Of a stretch of 64,000 nucleotides of DNA, positions 53,266 through 63,365 are shown in pieces. The position numbers and the translations under genes were made by a program. Every line of letters starts with the position of its first letter. Positions within the stretch are counted from its first letter, which is position 1. This DNA is from Rarobacter faecitabidus (GTDB taxonomy: Bacteria > Actinomycetota > Actinomycetes > Actinomycetales > Cellulomonadaceae): NCBI RefSeq assembly GCF_006716265.1, contig NZ_VFOS01000005.1, forward strand, positions 117,820 through 181,819, in the 5' to 3' direction. The notes beneath the pieces are model-generated. The model made no database searches, had not been told where the DNA came from, and saw only the letters and a list, made by a program, of their open reading frames with translations.

Positions 53266-53425
53266 TTCCGTTTGGCGGCGTTTGGCCCCCGGAGTGCGCT
53301 GCTTCAACCGGCCCCCAAGGGTCACCTACCGCACCGCGAGGGGTGATGCTGCGCATACCAGCTCTGGCGGTTGATGCGCCGTTACTCTGCTGCCGGATGT
53401 CCGCTCGCGTTGCGACCGACGAGTT

Positions 53426-54079
53426 CCCTAGGGCAGCACGAGCGACTTGATCGCCGAGCGGTTCGACATGGCCTCGTAGGCAGCGGCGATGTCATCGAGC
53501 GCGAATGTCTGGGTGAACACCATGCCGGGGTTGACGGTGCCGGCCAGGACATCCTCGAGCAGTTCGGGGATGTAGCGCCGAGCCGGGGCCATTCCGCCCC
53601 CAATGGTGATGTTGCGGGAGAACAGCGTGCCGATGGGCACCTGTGAACCGCCGGCGGGGACGCCCACGAATCCCACGCGTCCGCCGCCGCGCACCGACCC
53701 GAGCGCCTGCTCCATGGCCAGGTCGGTTCCCACGCATTCGAGCGCCGTGTCGGCCAGGTCGCCGCCCAGCAGGTCGCGCACGGCGGCGATTCCCTCGGCG
53801 CCGCGCTCGGCAACGATGTCCGTGGCCCCGAACTCACGCGCCAGGGCCGCCCGGTCGGCGTGCCGGGACATCGCGATAATCCGCGGTGCGCCGAGCCGCG
53901 CAGAAGCGAGCACTGCGCAGAGCCCGACCGCGCCATCACCCACGACGACGACAGTGGTGTCAGGTCCGACGCCCGCGCTGACGGCTGCGTGGTGCCCGGT
54001 GGGGAAAACGTCGGAAAGCGTCAGCAGGCTCGGGATCAACTCGGGGTCGATGGGCCCGGGCACCTTCACGAGCGATGGG
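53426..54079. repeat. Direct repeat copy 2 (within intact alcohol dehydrogenase)
   Basis: This is the counterpart of 47681-48334, about 98% identical and in the same orientation. Recombination between the copies would delete the IS and the amidase gene. Confidence 0.95.
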
Positions 54080-54477
54080 TCCGCAAACGGCAGGCGCGCT
54101 CGTTCACCCTGCCCGCCGTCAACGACGCGACCCTGCCGGTCCGTCCCACCCACGAACGTCACCTGATCGCATGCCGAGTAGAAACTGTGGCGGCACGCCT
54201 GACAGTGGCCGCACGACAGATCGAATGGCGCGATCACGAAGTCGCCGATGCCCAGGGTTTTGACCTCCCGGCCGGCGTCAGTCACCACTCCGACCAGCTC
54301 GTGCCCGATGTGCCGGGGCTTCGCCGTCGGTCGCACGCCGCGGTAGTCCCACAGATCCGAGCCGCACACGCAGCCGGCCGTGACCTCCACGACCACGTCG
54401 GTGGGGTCCAGCACCGTGGGTTCGGGGCGATCCGCGACGCGCACGTCGCCAGGCCCGTAGAAAATAGTTGCGCGCAT
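53428..54477 (-). CDS. Zinc-dependent medium-chain alcohol dehydrogenase
   Basis: A 349-residue NAD(P)-dependent oxidoreductase. The ATG at 54477 follows AAAGGGG; the frame extends upstream without a ribosome site. Catalytic zinc ligands are in CVCGSDLWDY and the GHE motif (HIGHELVGVV). The structural zinc set CGHCQACRHSFYSAC is complete, and the Rossmann motif is GDGAVGLCAV. It resembles threonine/alcohol dehydrogenases of the Tdh-like group; substrate unknown. A partial duplicate lies 5.7 kb away. It is divergent from the serine hydrolase gene. Confidence 0.92.
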   Translation of the reverse strand: MRATIFYGPGDVRVADRPEPTVLDPTDVVVEVTAGCVCGSDLWDYRGVRPTAKPRHIGHELVGVVTDAGREVKTLGIGDFVIAPFDLSCGHCQACRHSFYSACDQVTFVGGTDRQGRVVDGGQGERARLPFADPSLVKVPGPIDPELIPSLLTLSDVFPTGHHAAVSAGVGPDTTVVVVGDGAVGLCAVLASARLGAPRIIAMSRHADRAALAREFGATDIVAERGAEGIAAVRDLLGGDLADTALECVGTDLAMEQALGSVRGGGRVGFVGVPAGGSQVPIGTLFSRNITIGGGMAPARRYIPELLEDVLAGTVNPGMVFTQTFALDDIAAAYEAMSNRSAIKSLVLP

Positions 54478-54570
54478 TGCGATTTGCCCCTTTCGGTGAT
54501 TTTCGGACGAGTGCTCCGTCGCTTTCCAGCCTAGACCTGCCAAGCCAGGCGGCGAACTGGCATTGTCTGT

Positions 54571-54606
54571 GCGAGGGGCGCGAGGGGCGCGAGGGGTGCG
54601 AGGGGC
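54571..54606. repeat. 9-bp tandem repeat, four copies
   Basis: GCGAGGGGC is repeated four times with one C-to-T change in the third copy. It lies about 95 bases upstream of the dehydrogenase start. Confidence 0.9.
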
Positions 54607-54736
54607 GCTGCGCGAAGTGGCGGTCGCGTGTTTTTCTTCGTGACTGCCGCGTAGGGACGGCAGGGCCGCATGCGCGGCCCCGGGAGATCAGAGTCGAATG
54701 GGAGAGCGTGAGGTCGCGTCGCTTCCAAACAAGTGA

Positions 54737-54748
54737 CGAAACGTTTCG
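54737..54748. promoter_or_regulatory. Palindrome resembling a LacI-type operator
   Basis: CGAAACGTTTCG is a perfect 12-bp palindrome with central ACGT, about 150 bases upstream of the serine hydrolase start. It resembles LacI-family operators such as the one before the GH92 gene, but shares only the central AACGTT with it. Confidence 0.45.
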
Positions 54749-54890
54749 CCCGTGTAAACATCCTACGAATTTGTTGTTGCCGCGGCCGAAACGGTCGAAA
54801 TCGGCTCCTAGTCTGCCAGAGGCGGCGCCTGCAGAAGCGGCCCGTCCTGCCGTGCGGATGACCCCGTCGTGGCAGTTCGCCCACTTGCTC

Positions 54891-57431
54891 ATGAGAGAGA
54901 TCATCTTGCAAACAAACCCACTCGCTAGGGGCACCTTGCGTCGCATTCGTTGGGCCGCGCCGTTCGCCGTGATTGCCCTACTAGCCACAGGCATGCTCAC
55001 CTCATCCGTAGTGAACGCCGAGCCCGCCGAGGTGACCTTCCCGGGAACCGACGGCACGCTCACTGATCTGGAGGCGGATGTTCTCGCTGCCGCTCGAGAA
55101 GCGGACTTCAACTCGACTTACGACTTCCAGACGAAATCGACCACTGCATATACGCCCCAGGTGGATGTCGCAGTGATCGAGCTGGACGCAGACGGTAACA
55201 TTCGCGATCGCGCCAACATCATCGTGAGTCGCGACTATCCGGAGGGGACTGTCGCGCCAATCGACCAGAATCTGTCCTCGAGTTCAGTGCGCTGGCTCAA
55301 GTGGGATCAGGGAAAGTTCGACAGCGGCACGTACGGTACCGGAGCCGACATCGTTCCGGGCCGTGAGGATGCACCACTGCGCTACATGGCGAGCTATCCG
55401 GCATCGTTGCTCAAGTCGATGGTTGCATTCGGACTCGTCTTCCTGTCAGATCACGGCGCGATAGACCTCAATGCCAACTACACGTACAACGGCGTAACGA
55501 AGTCGATCTCGACCTGGAGCGCCGAGATGATCCAGTACTCGAACAACACCTCTTCGCAGGCAATGATCAAGATGCTGCACGAGGTCCAGTACCAGGGCAA
55601 GACGGGAATCCGATTCCTCAATGACGAACTCCAATCGTTGGGGCTCACCACTTTGCAGCTTGAAGGGACTAGCGCATCCAATGGTGCAGGCTGGTCGAAC
55701 GGTGGAGTCACCATGACCTCGTTCGACACCGCGCGGCTGGATCTCCTGCTCGACGGGGGCAACGGCGGAGTGCTCTGGACCACGCCCGCCGGCCTTGAGG
55801 TGACCTCCGACTTGCTGAGCGAGCAGGGACGCGACTGGCTGATCGACATCTGGTCGGGCACCGCATTCCATTGGATGCTGGACACCGGTAACTTCTGCAA
55901 CTGGACCACTCCTTACACTGGGTCGCGGCAGTACCCCGCCACGGGAATCCCGGCGGTCGTGCCGGACTCCACGCTCAATGCAGATGGCACCTCCAAAATC
56001 GCGTGGGCGGGATCGCCGTTTGCGACCATCGATATCCGGCCCTGCAACGAGCAGGCCGAGGTCACCTACTACAACAAATACGGACTGACCTACAACGCGG
56101 GTGCCGACGCAGGCATCGTCAAGGCGCTGCCGGGCAAGCCATTCCGGCACTACATCGTCTCCGTCATGACCAACATCGGCTATCGCTATGGTGACGCCGA
56201 ACTCGCAGCGCTGGACAATCCTTGCCTCAGCAACGATTCGAGTTTCTGCTACACCGAGAAGTTGCCGATCCTGGCAGGGAAGATCGATGCGGCCATCAAG
56301 GCTCGCGGCGAGGCGCCGGCAAAGGCGACCACGACGACCAGCCTGGCGTTGTCCGCCAATGAGGTCGTGTATCCGGCATCGGTCTCTGCGACGGCCACCG
56401 TCGTCGGAGCCACGCCAGGGAGCCTCGTAGAGTTCTACGACGGCACCATCAAGGTGGGCGAAGCCACTCTCGGCGCGGAAGGTGCCGCAACGTTGCCGCT
56501 AGTAGCCGAACCGGGTGAGCACAGCATCGTAGCCAAGTACACCGGCAGCGACTCGACGTTCGTCTCCACCTCGTCCGTAGCATCGTTCAGCGTTGCCAAG
56601 GGCGACCCGAAGTTCGCGTTCGCGGTTTCCTCGGCGCAGTATGGCTCTGACCCAGTAGCCGAGGTGGACTTGGCAGCGGACGCCACGGGCACTGTCGAAT
56701 TCTTCCGCGGGGAGGATTCCATCGGGACCATCGAGGTAGTGGAAGGCCGGGCTGTCCAGACGCTGTCCGGGCTGGGCGTTGGCGGATATCCGGTGCGTGC
56801 GGAGTACTCCGGTGATGCGCACTACACATCCGCCACGGGGCTCACCGCGGTGGTGGTTAGCAAGGCGGGGACCGTCGCTAGCCTGTCTCTGGGAGGGGCC
56901 GTGTACGGCAAGCCGGTCAATGCCGTCGCTGCGGTGAGTCCGGCGACGACTGGCCAAGTTGAGTTCACGGTCGACGGCAAGAAGGCGAGCAACGTCAGCC
57001 TCGTGAACGGGAAAGCCACAACTGGTATCCCGGGGTTGTCGGCTGGAACCCACACGGTGACCGCCAAGTTCTTGGGTTCGGACACGCACGAGATCTCGTT
57101 CGTCGTGGGTGCCGTGACGGTTGCCAAGGCGGCACCTGCGAAGGTCACTGTGACCGCCAAGAAGTTCAAGCGGAACACAAAGCCCAAGGTGACCGTCCGG
57201 GTGGCCAAGCTCAACAACGGTGACTACCCGATTGGCAAGATCCAGGTTCGCGTGAAGGGCAAGAAGGTGCGCACCGTCAAGTTACCCAAGTCCGCCAAGG
57301 GCAAGGTGAAGGTCACGTTGCCGAAGCGATACGCGAAGGCCATCAGGGTCAGCGCGAAGTTCGTCCCCTCCTCGACGTCGAACGTGCAGGGGAAGGTTTC
57401 CAAGAAGGTGAAGGTGCCATTCAAGAAGTAG
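54891..57431 (+). CDS. Secreted beta-lactamase-like serine hydrolase with Ig repeats and basic C-terminal module
   Basis: An 846-residue exported protein. The ATG at 54891 has no ribosome site; a TTG at 54906 behind AGAGAGA is an equally good start. A signal peptide follows (PFAVIALLATGML). The penicillin-binding/class A beta-lactamase-like domain (about 90-470) has Ser172-x-x-Lys175 (YPASLLKS), Ser217-x-Asn219 (QYSNNTSS), and a KYG triad at 396-398 in place of KTG or KSG. Three Ig-like repeats (about 480-745) and a Lys-rich module (about 748-846) follow. No sortase signal. A beta-lactamase, DD-peptidase or esterase activity is possible. Confidence 0.82.
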   Translation: MREIILQTNPLARGTLRRIRWAAPFAVIALLATGMLTSSVVNAEPAEVTFPGTDGTLTDLEADVLAAAREADFNSTYDFQTKSTTAYTPQVDVAVIELDADGNIRDRANIIVSRDYPEGTVAPIDQNLSSSSVRWLKWDQGKFDSGTYGTGADIVPGREDAPLRYMASYPASLLKSMVAFGLVFLSDHGAIDLNANYTYNGVTKSISTWSAEMIQYSNNTSSQAMIKMLHEVQYQGKTGIRFLNDELQSLGLTTLQLEGTSASNGAGWSNGGVTMTSFDTARLDLLLDGGNGGVLWTTPAGLEVTSDLLSEQGRDWLIDIWSGTAFHWMLDTGNFCNWTTPYTGSRQYPATGIPAVVPDSTLNADGTSKIAWAGSPFATIDIRPCNEQAEVTYYNKYGLTYNAGADAGIVKALPGKPFRHYIVSVMTNIGYRYGDAELAALDNPCLSNDSSFCYTEKLPILAGKIDAAIKARGEAPAKATTTTSLALSANEVVYPASVSATATVVGATPGSLVEFYDGTIKVGEATLGAEGAATLPLVAEPGEHSIVAKYTGSDSTFVSTSSVASFSVAKGDPKFAFAVSSAQYGSDPVAEVDLAADATGTVEFFRGEDSIGTIEVVEGRAVQTLSGLGVGGYPVRAEYSGDAHYTSATGLTAVVVSKAGTVASLSLGGAVYGKPVNAVAAVSPATTGQVEFTVDGKKASNVSLVNGKATTGIPGLSAGTHTVTAKFLGSDTHEISFVVGAVTVAKAAPAKVTVTAKKFKRNTKPKVTVRVAKLNNGDYPIGKIQVRVKGKKVRTVKLPKSAKGKVKVTLPKRYAKAIRVSAKFVPSSTSNVQGKVSKKVKVPFKK

Positions 57432-57565
57432 TTTTGCTGGAACTCGCTGAGGGCGGGCTGCGTGCGATGACGATTCGCGCGTAGTCCGCCCTTCGCTCGT
57501 GCGGTCCGAGCGCAGGCGGTTGCCAGCCGTCGGCGCGATAATTGGAGGTAGCGGAAGGAGCCGGC

Positions 57566-58087
57566 ATGCATGTTCTCTTGATTGGCGGGAAGCACCCGCG
57601 CCACAAGGAATGGATTCGCGACCTCGCAAGGGCGTTCGAGGAGGCGGGTGATGATCCGGTGATTCACGACTACGCCAACTGGGACCGCGGGGATTCCGGC
57701 ACGGACGTCCTCGGCGAACTTGCGGCGGTGGCCGATCTCGCGGAGACCATTGAGGGGCCATATGCGATCGTCGCCAAGTCGATCGGTACGGCGATCACGA
57801 CCATCGGCGTCGCCCGCGGTGAGCTTCGGCCCACGCGCGTGGTCTTCCTTGGCATTCCACTGAGCGGTTTGGACGAGTTCTCCGTCGCCGTAGCGCGTGA
57901 CCTCGCAGCGCTACCCGACGGTGTGGTCGTGCAGAACGAGAACGACCCGTGGGGAACCGCGTCAGAGATCGAGGAGTTCCTGGCCGCCAACGGCGCGAGC
58001 CAACTGCGGCTTGTGACCATTGCGGGGGAGACCACACACGACTACCTCGACTTCGAGCAAATAGTCGAACTCACGCACGAGGGCTAG
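57566..58087 (+). CDS. Small alpha/beta-hydrolase-like protein
   Basis: A 173-residue protein; the ATG at 57566 follows GGAAGGAG. It begins MHVLLIGGKHPRHKEWI and has a nucleophile-elbow-like VAKSIGTAI (Ser around residue 80, in place of GxSxG), a loop LGIPLSGLDE, and a terminal His in ETTHDY. These match the short RBBP9/KANL3-like alpha/beta hydrolases. No partner gene is adjacent. Substrate unknown. Confidence 0.7.
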   Translation: MHVLLIGGKHPRHKEWIRDLARAFEEAGDDPVIHDYANWDRGDSGTDVLGELAAVADLAETIEGPYAIVAKSIGTAITTIGVARGELRPTRVVFLGIPLSGLDEFSVAVARDLAALPDGVVVQNENDPWGTASEIEEFLAANGASQLRLVTIAGETTHDYLDFEQIVELTHEG

Positions 58088-58132
58088 TCGCGATCCGAGT
58101 GCGGGTCAAGCGCTCGCCTGGCGGCAGTCGTG

Positions 58133-58561
58133 CTACTTCAGCCGACCCTCGATCTGGCGCACGATTTCGATATCGCCGTCGAGCCAGGGCACGGACCACA
58201 ACTGAGACCGCTCCAGCCATCGCAGGACCGAATGCTCCACGAGTGGTTCGGGAGTTCCGCTCTGAATCGTCGCGTACCAGACCCGCATGACGTGCCGGTC
58301 CGTGATGAACCACCCCTGGGTCTCCTCGTCGGTGTCCGGCCCCACGATCTCGTCGCCGAGAGCGACCGTCACCCCGAGTTCCTCGCGCAATTCGCGGTGG
58401 AGGGCCTCGTCCACGGTCTCACCCGGGTCCACCTTGCCGCCCGGGAACTCCCAGCGCCCGGCGATGCGAGCGGGCTTGGACCGCTCGGCGCCGAGCAGTC
58501 GCGTCGGGCGAGCGAGGTCGTCGACGATCGCGGCTGCCACGACTACTACGCGCCTAGCCAC
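58133..58561 (-). CDS. MutT-like Nudix hydrolase
   Basis: A 142-residue hydrolase with a complete Nudix box at residues 42-64 ([17 protein letters not shown] continuing to REELGV). The start ATG overlaps the gcvH stop by 8 bases, so it is the last gene of the glycine cleavage operon. The RWEFPGGK context fits 8-oxo-dGTP-type nucleotide-cleaning enzymes, although other nucleoside diphosphate-linked substrates are possible. Confidence 0.9.
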   Translation of the reverse strand: MARRVVVVAAAIVDDLARPTRLLGAERSKPARIAGRWEFPGGKVDPGETVDEALHRELREELGVTVALGDEIVGPDTDEETQGWFITDRHVMRVWYATIQSGTPEPLVEHSVLRWLERSQLWSVPWLDGDIEIVRQIEGRLK

Positions 58562-58928
58562 CTTGCGTCAGGGCCTCGTACCCGGAGGCGGTCAGCAGCT
58601 CGCCGTAGGAGGCGACCTCGACCTTGAACAGCCAGCCCGCGCCGTAGGGGTCGGAATTCACGAGCGAGGGGTCGTCGATCGCGGCCTGGTTGATCTCGAC
58701 CACGGCCCCGGTCACGGGTGAGAAGAGTTCCGAGACTGATTTCGTGGACTCGATCTCGCCCACGACAGCCCCAGCCGTGACCTCGTCCCCGACCTGCGGG
58801 AGTTCCAGGTAGACCACGTCCCCCAAGGCGTCCTGCGCATGCCAGGTCACGCCGATCGTGGCGGGCGTGCCGTCGGCGATCCACTCGTGCTCTGCCGTGT
58901 ACTGCAGGTTCTCGGGGAGGTTCGACAT
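58554..58928 (-). CDS. gcvH: Glycine cleavage system H protein
   Basis: A 124-residue lipoyl carrier with the lipoylated Lys63 in [18 protein letters not shown] precedes the ATG. It shuttles the aminomethyl group between GcvP, GcvT and lipoamide dehydrogenase. It is 135 bases after gcvT and overlaps the Nudix gene. Confidence 0.97.
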   Translation of the reverse strand: MSNLPENLQYTAEHEWIADGTPATIGVTWHAQDALGDVVYLELPQVGDEVTAGAVVGEIESTKSVSELFSPVTGAVVEINQAAIDDPSLVNSDPYGAGWLFKVEVASYGELLTASGYEALTQGG

Positions 58929-59063
58929 GTGCGGGCCTTTCTGGCGGGTGTGAGGAGGGCCACAGACATTATCGCAGTCCGAGGGTGGTTTTCGCGGCAG
59001 GGCTGAGGCGGACGAGTGGCGCGCGCCGCCGGGCGCACGGCACGCGCGGCCGGGACGCTTGCG

Positions 59064-60203
59064 TTACTCGGCGGGTTGGTGCCGATAGAACGGCAGCCCG
59101 ACCACTTGCACAGCCTCGCCGCGCCCGCGCACGACCGCCGTGAGCTCGGTGCCGATGGCGGAGAACTCCGGGGATACGTAGGCCATCGCGATGGGGTAGC
59201 CGAGCGTCGGGCTCGGTGCTCCGGAGGTCGCGCGGCCGATGCCCCGGCCCGGTGACGCCGGATCGATCACGAGTTCGGTACCGGCACGCACGGCGCGGCG
59301 CCCCAGGGCGCGCAGGCCGACGAGGACGCGCGCGGGTGCGCTGTGACGGCGCGACTCCAGCGCCGCGCGCCCTACGAACGGAAGCGGGGCCCCGCCGGCA
59401 TCGACCTTGTCGAGGCGGACGACTCGTCCAAGACCCGCCTCGAAAGGCGTCGTGGTGAGATCGAGCTCGTGACCGTAAAGCGGCATTCCCGCCTCCAGGC
59501 GCAGCGAGTCGCGCGCCGACAGCCCTGCGGGGATCAGCCCGTGGTTGGCGCCTGCGGCCAGGAGCGCATGCCACAGGGCGACGGCCTGGCTCGCGCTCGC
59601 GAACACCTCGAACCCGTCCTCGCCCGTGTATCCGGTGCGGGCGACGCGAACGCGATGTCCTGCGACCTTCGCCTCGATGATGGCGTAGTACTTCAGGGCG
59701 CCGATCGCATCCGCGTAGTCGCCCGCAACGGAGCGCAGGATCAACTCGGCCGCCGGCCCTTGGATCGCGATGAGCGCCACTTGCTCCTGCAGGGACACGG
59801 CCGCGTCGAAAGTCGCGGCGCGTTCGGTGAGGGCGGCGACTACCGCATCGGTGTTGCCCGCATTGGCGACGACGAGGAACTCGTCCTGGACAAGCCGATA
59901 TATGACCAGGTCGTCGATGACGCCGCCGTCCTCGGCGCAGATCATCGTGTAGCGGGCGCGGCCCTCGCCGATCTGGGATGCCCAGCCGACGACCGCGTAG
60001 TCGAGCGCCGCCGCTGCCCCCGGGCCGGTGACGAGGATCTGGCCCATGTGGGAGATGTCGAACAGGCCGGCGGCGGTGCGCACGGCGTTGTGCTCGGAGA
60101 TGTCCGAGTCGTAGCGCAGCGGCATCTGCCAGCCGCCGAACTCGGTCAGTGAGGCGCCTAGAGCGGCGTGCTCGCCGAGGAGCGGTGAGGTCTTGGAGGT
60201 CAT
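59064..60203 (-). CDS. gcvT: Glycine cleavage system T protein (aminomethyltransferase)
   Basis: A 379-residue tetrahydrofolate-dependent aminomethyltransferase. Family hallmarks are FGGWQMPLRYDSDISEHNAV, DISHMGQILVTGP, ARTGYTGEDGFEVF, LGARDSLRLEAG-type GLSARDSLRLEAGMPLYGHE. AAGGAG precedes the ATG, and 24 bases separate it from gcvP. It releases ammonia and makes methylene-tetrahydrofolate, feeding the same one-carbon pool used by MetF. Confidence 0.95.
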   Translation of the reverse strand: MTSKTSPLLGEHAALGASLTEFGGWQMPLRYDSDISEHNAVRTAAGLFDISHMGQILVTGPGAAAALDYAVVGWASQIGEGRARYTMICAEDGGVIDDLVIYRLVQDEFLVVANAGNTDAVVAALTERAATFDAAVSLQEQVALIAIQGPAAELILRSVAGDYADAIGALKYYAIIEAKVAGHRVRVARTGYTGEDGFEVFASASQAVALWHALLAAGANHGLIPAGLSARDSLRLEAGMPLYGHELDLTTTPFEAGLGRVVRLDKVDAGGAPLPFVGRAALESRRHSAPARVLVGLRALGRRAVRAGTELVIDPASPGRGIGRATSGAPSPTLGYPIAMAYVSPEFSAIGTELTAVVRGRGEAVQVVGLPFYRHQPAE

Positions 60204-60227
60204 CGTGACTCCTTCGGGAAGGCGGGC

Positions 60228-63200
60228 TTACGCGTCGCCGTCGGCGGCGTAGTGGGACAGCGGCGGGCAGGAGCAGACGAGGTTTCGATCCCCATAGGCG
60301 CCGTCGATGCGGCGCACCGGCGGCCAGTACTTTGCCTGGCGCAGCGCGGGCACCGGGTAGGCCGCCTCGGTCCTCGTGTACGAGTGCTCCCACACCTCCG
60401 CGGTGACGGACTCGGCGGTGTGCGGTGCGGCCCGGAGAACGGAGTCCTCCGCGGTGACCTCGCCGGCCTCGACCTGCGCGATCTCGGCGCGGATCGCGAG
60501 CATCGCGTCGATGAAGCGATCGAGTTCGGCCAGGTCCTCCGATTCGGTGGGCTCGACCATCAGGGTGCCCGCAACGGGGAAGGACAGCGTGGGAGCGTGG
60601 AAGCCGTAGTCGATCAGGCGCTTGGCGACGTCCTCGGCCGTGATCTTCGTCGCCGCGGTGATGGCGCGCAGATCCAGGATGCACTCGTGGGCCACCAGCC
60701 CGTTCGGGCCGGTGTACAGAACTGGGAAGGCCTGCTCGAGGCGCCGCGCCAGGTAGTTGGCGCTGAGTACCGCCACCTGGCTGGAGCGCCGCAGGTCGGC
60801 GCCCATGAGCGCGATGTAGGCGTACGAGATCGGCAACACTCCGGCCGAGCCGAACTGCGCCGCGGATACCGGTGGGGCTTGTGCGGAGATCGGGCTTGGC
60901 GCTTCGTCGGGCGCGGCTGCGGTTGCGGATGCGGCTACGTCGGCGGCAGCGGTTGCGTCGCCGCCGCGTGCCCCCGAGGGGTCGCCCGGCAGGTAGGGAA
61001 GCAGGTGCTCCGCCACGGCCACCGGACCCACGCCGGGTCCCCCGCCGCCGTGGGGGATGGCAAACGTCTTGTGCAGATTGAGGTGGGATACATCGCCTCC
61101 GAACTGGCCCGGCTTGGCGAGCCCGACGAGTGCATTCAGGTTGGCGCCGTCGATGTACACTTGACCGCCTGCTTCATGTACTAGATCGCAGACCTCGCGC
61201 ACGTGCTCCTCGTACACCCCATGAGTGGACGGGTAGGTGAGCATGATGGCCGCCAGTCGATCAGCGTTCTCCGCGACCTTGGCCCGCAGGTCCGCCAGGT
61301 CGATCGAGCCGTCCTCGGCCGTAGCGATGACGACGACGCTGAGCCCGGCCATTGCCGCGGAGGCGGCATTCGTCCCGTGCGCCGACGCGGGGATAAGGCA
61401 CACGCTGCGACCGGGTTCGCCGCGCCCCTCGTGATACTTGCGGATCGCGAGTAGCCCGGCGAACTCGCCCTGCGATCCGGCATTCGGCTGAACCGAGACG
61501 CCGGCGTACCCGGTGATCTCGGACAACCACGATGTGAGCTTCTCGATGAGTTCCGCGTATCCCTCGGTCTGATCCGCCGGCGCGAGCGGGTGGATCTGCG
61601 CGAACTCCGGCCAGGAGATCGCCTCCATCTCGACCGCCGCGTTCAGTTTCATGGTGCACGAGCCCAGCGGGATCATCGTGCGATCTAGCGCCAGGTCCTT
61701 GTCCGCGAGGCGGCGCAGGTAGCGCATCATGGCGGTCTCGCTGCGATACGAGTTGAACGTTGGGTGGGTCAGGTAGTCGGTGCCGCGAAGCGCCCAACTG
61801 GGAAGGGACGCGCCGGACGCGGACCAGGTGGCGCGAGTCGTCTCGCCGCCATCGACGGCGAATTCGAGGCTCTCGCCGCGCACGTCGCACGCGAACCACG
61901 TCAGCGTACGCTCCGCGACGGCGGCCACCACGGATTCAAGTACCGTCGCAACGTGTTCCGCGGTGGAGACCTCGTCGAACGCAATCTGTACATGATCGCT
62001 GTCCGCAACGTACACGTTGATCCCGCGCTGCGCCGCGCCCTGGCGGATACGTTCGGTCAGGCCGGGAGCGGAGATCCGCACGGTGTCGAAGAGAGCGTGG
62101 TCCGCTACCGCAATCCCAGGTAACTCGAGTGCCCGAAGCGCCGCCGCGAGCCCGCCCGCCAGGGCTTGCACGCGCTCCGCGATGCTGCGCAGTCCCTGGG
62201 GACCGTGATAGACGGCGTACATCGAGGCGGTGATCGCGAGCAGCGCCTGCGCGGTGCAGATGTTGCTCGTCGCCCGCTCCCGGCGGATGTGCTGCTCGCG
62301 CGTCTGCAGGGCCAGGCGGTAGGCGACCGCGCCATCCGCATCGACGCTCACGCCCACCAGTCGACCCGGCAGCTGACGTTCGAGCCCATGGCTGGTGGCG
62401 ATGAATGCCGCATGCGGGCCGCCGTAGAACATTGGCACGCCGAGCCGCTGGCTCGAGCCGACGGCGATATCGGCACCGAGCTCGCCGGGGCTGACCAGCA
62501 GCGTGAGGGCGAGCAGATCGGTCGTGAAGGTGACGAGCGCCCCGGCCGCCTTCGCATCGGCGATGACGCCCTTAAGGTCGCGGACGGCGCCGCTCGCGCC
62601 GGGATGGGCGAGGACGAGGCCGACGATCGACGCTCCTGCGGCGGCCAGCGATGCCGCGTCCCAGCCGGTGGCTTCCCCAGTGTGCAGATCGGCGACGATC
62701 ACCCGCTGCCCGGCCGCCTCGGCCCGGGCGGTGACCACGGCGATGGTCGTCGGCAGCACGTCGGCGTCGATGACCACCACGTCCGTGGCCAGATCGAGTT
62801 TCCGGCCGCGCGACCGGAACATCAGGGCGACCGCCTCGGCGACTGCGGTGGCCTCGTCCAAGAGCGAAGCCCCAGCCACGGGCAGCCCGGTCAGGTCCGA
62901 AACCAAGGTCTGGAAGTTCAGCAGCGCCTCCAGGCGGCCCTGCGAGATCTCGGGCTGATACGGCGTGTAGGCGGTGTACCAGGCGGGATTCTCCAGAACG
63001 CCGCGTCTGATCACGGCGGGAGTGATCGTGTCGTAGTACCCCTGCCCGATCATCGAGGTGAGCACCCTGTTGCGCCCGGCGATGCGGCGGAGGTCGGCCA
63101 GGACCTCGGGCTCGCTCAGTGGCTCAGGTAGGCCGAGCGGCTCGGTCAGCGCGATGGACTTCGGCACCGCCGCGTCCGTGAGCGCGTCGAGTGAGGCGTA

Positions 63201-63293
63201 GCCGACCGAATCCAGCATGGTCGCCAGGTGCGAGTCGTCGGGGCCGATATGGCGGTCGGTGAACGTGAAGTTGGCTGGGGCTGGGGTGGTCAT
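60228..63293 (-). CDS. gcvP: Glycine dehydrogenase (decarboxylating), glycine cleavage P protein
   Basis: A 1021-residue PLP enzyme of the fused homodimeric type. The PLP lysine is Lys742 in [18 protein letters not shown]-terminal [10 protein letters not shown] and [14 protein letters not shown] fit the family. Residues about 773-813 hold an Ala/Pro-rich insertion not expected here, in a loop after [18 protein letters not shown] precedes the ATG. It is first in the gcvP-gcvT-gcvH-nudix operon, controlled by a tandem glycine riboswitch. Confidence 0.96.
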   Translation of the reverse strand: MTTPAPANFTFTDRHIGPDDSHLATMLDSVGYASLDALTDAAVPKSIALTEPLGLPEPLSEPEVLADLRRIAGRNRVLTSMIGQGYYDTITPAVIRRGVLENPAWYTAYTPYQPEISQGRLEALLNFQTLVSDLTGLPVAGASLLDEATAVAEAVALMFRSRGRKLDLATDVVVIDADVLPTTIAVVTARAEAAGQRVIVADLHTGEATGWDAASLAAAGASIVGLVLAHPGASGAVRDLKGVIADAKAAGALVTFTTDLLALTLLVSPGELGADIAVGSSQRLGVPMFYGGPHAAFIATSHGLERQLPGRLVGVSVDADGAVAYRLALQTREQHIRRERATSNICTAQALLAITASMYAVYHGPQGLRSIAERVQALAGGLAAALRALELPGIAVADHALFDTVRISAPGLTERIRQGAAQRGINVYVADSDHVQIAFDEVSTAEHVATVLESVVAAVAERTLTWFACDVRGESLEFAVDGGETTRATWSASGASLPSWALRGTDYLTHPTFNSYRSETAMMRYLRRLADKDLALDRTMIPLGSCTMKLNAAVEMEAISWPEFAQIHPLAPADQTEGYAELIEKLTSWLSEITGYAGVSVQPNAGSQGEFAGLLAIRKYHEGRGEPGRSVCLIPASAHGTNAASAAMAGLSVVVIATAEDGSIDLADLRAKVAENADRLAAIMLTYPSTHGVYEEHVREVCDLVHEAGGQVYIDGANLNALVGLAKPGQFGGDVSHLNLHKTFAIPHGGGGPGVGPVAVAEHLLPYLPGDPSGARGGDATAAADVAASATAAAPDEAPSPISAQAPPVSAAQFGSAGVLPISYAYIALMGADLRRSSQVAVLSANYLARRLEQAFPVLYTGPNGLVAHECILDLRAITAATKITAEDVAKRLIDYGFHAPTLSFPVAGTLMVEPTESEDLAELDRFIDAMLAIRAEIAQVEAGEVTAEDSVLRAAPHTAESVTAEVWEHSYTRTEAAYPVPALRQAKYWPPVRRIDGAYGDRNLVCSCPPLSHYAADGDA

Positions 63294-63343
63294 GGGGACT
63301 CCGGGGTGAGGGCAGCACGGTCAGCCCTCCCCGCTCTGTCATC

Positions 63344-63365
63344 CCGCGGCGATGGCGTGCCGCGG
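63344..63365 (-). other. Hairpin between glycine riboswitch and gcvP
   Basis: CCGCGGC pairs with GCCGCGG around an eight-base loop just after the second aptamer. There is no T-run. It may be part of the expression platform. Confidence 0.4.

Larger units (their letters stand above)
54478..54890. other. Divergent intergenic region with repeat and palindrome
   Basis: Between the dehydrogenase and the serine hydrolase genes lie a 9-bp tandem repeat (54571-54606) and a 12-bp palindrome (54737-54748). An open frame on the plus strand spans the region, but its sequence is Arg/Cys-rich and unlike a real N-terminus. Confidence 0.5.

Noticed and set aside
54468..54890. Upstream extension of the serine hydrolase frame overlapping the dehydrogenase gene
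   Set aside because: Arg/Cys-rich sequence without a ribosome site, lying before the signal peptide and across a tandem repeat.
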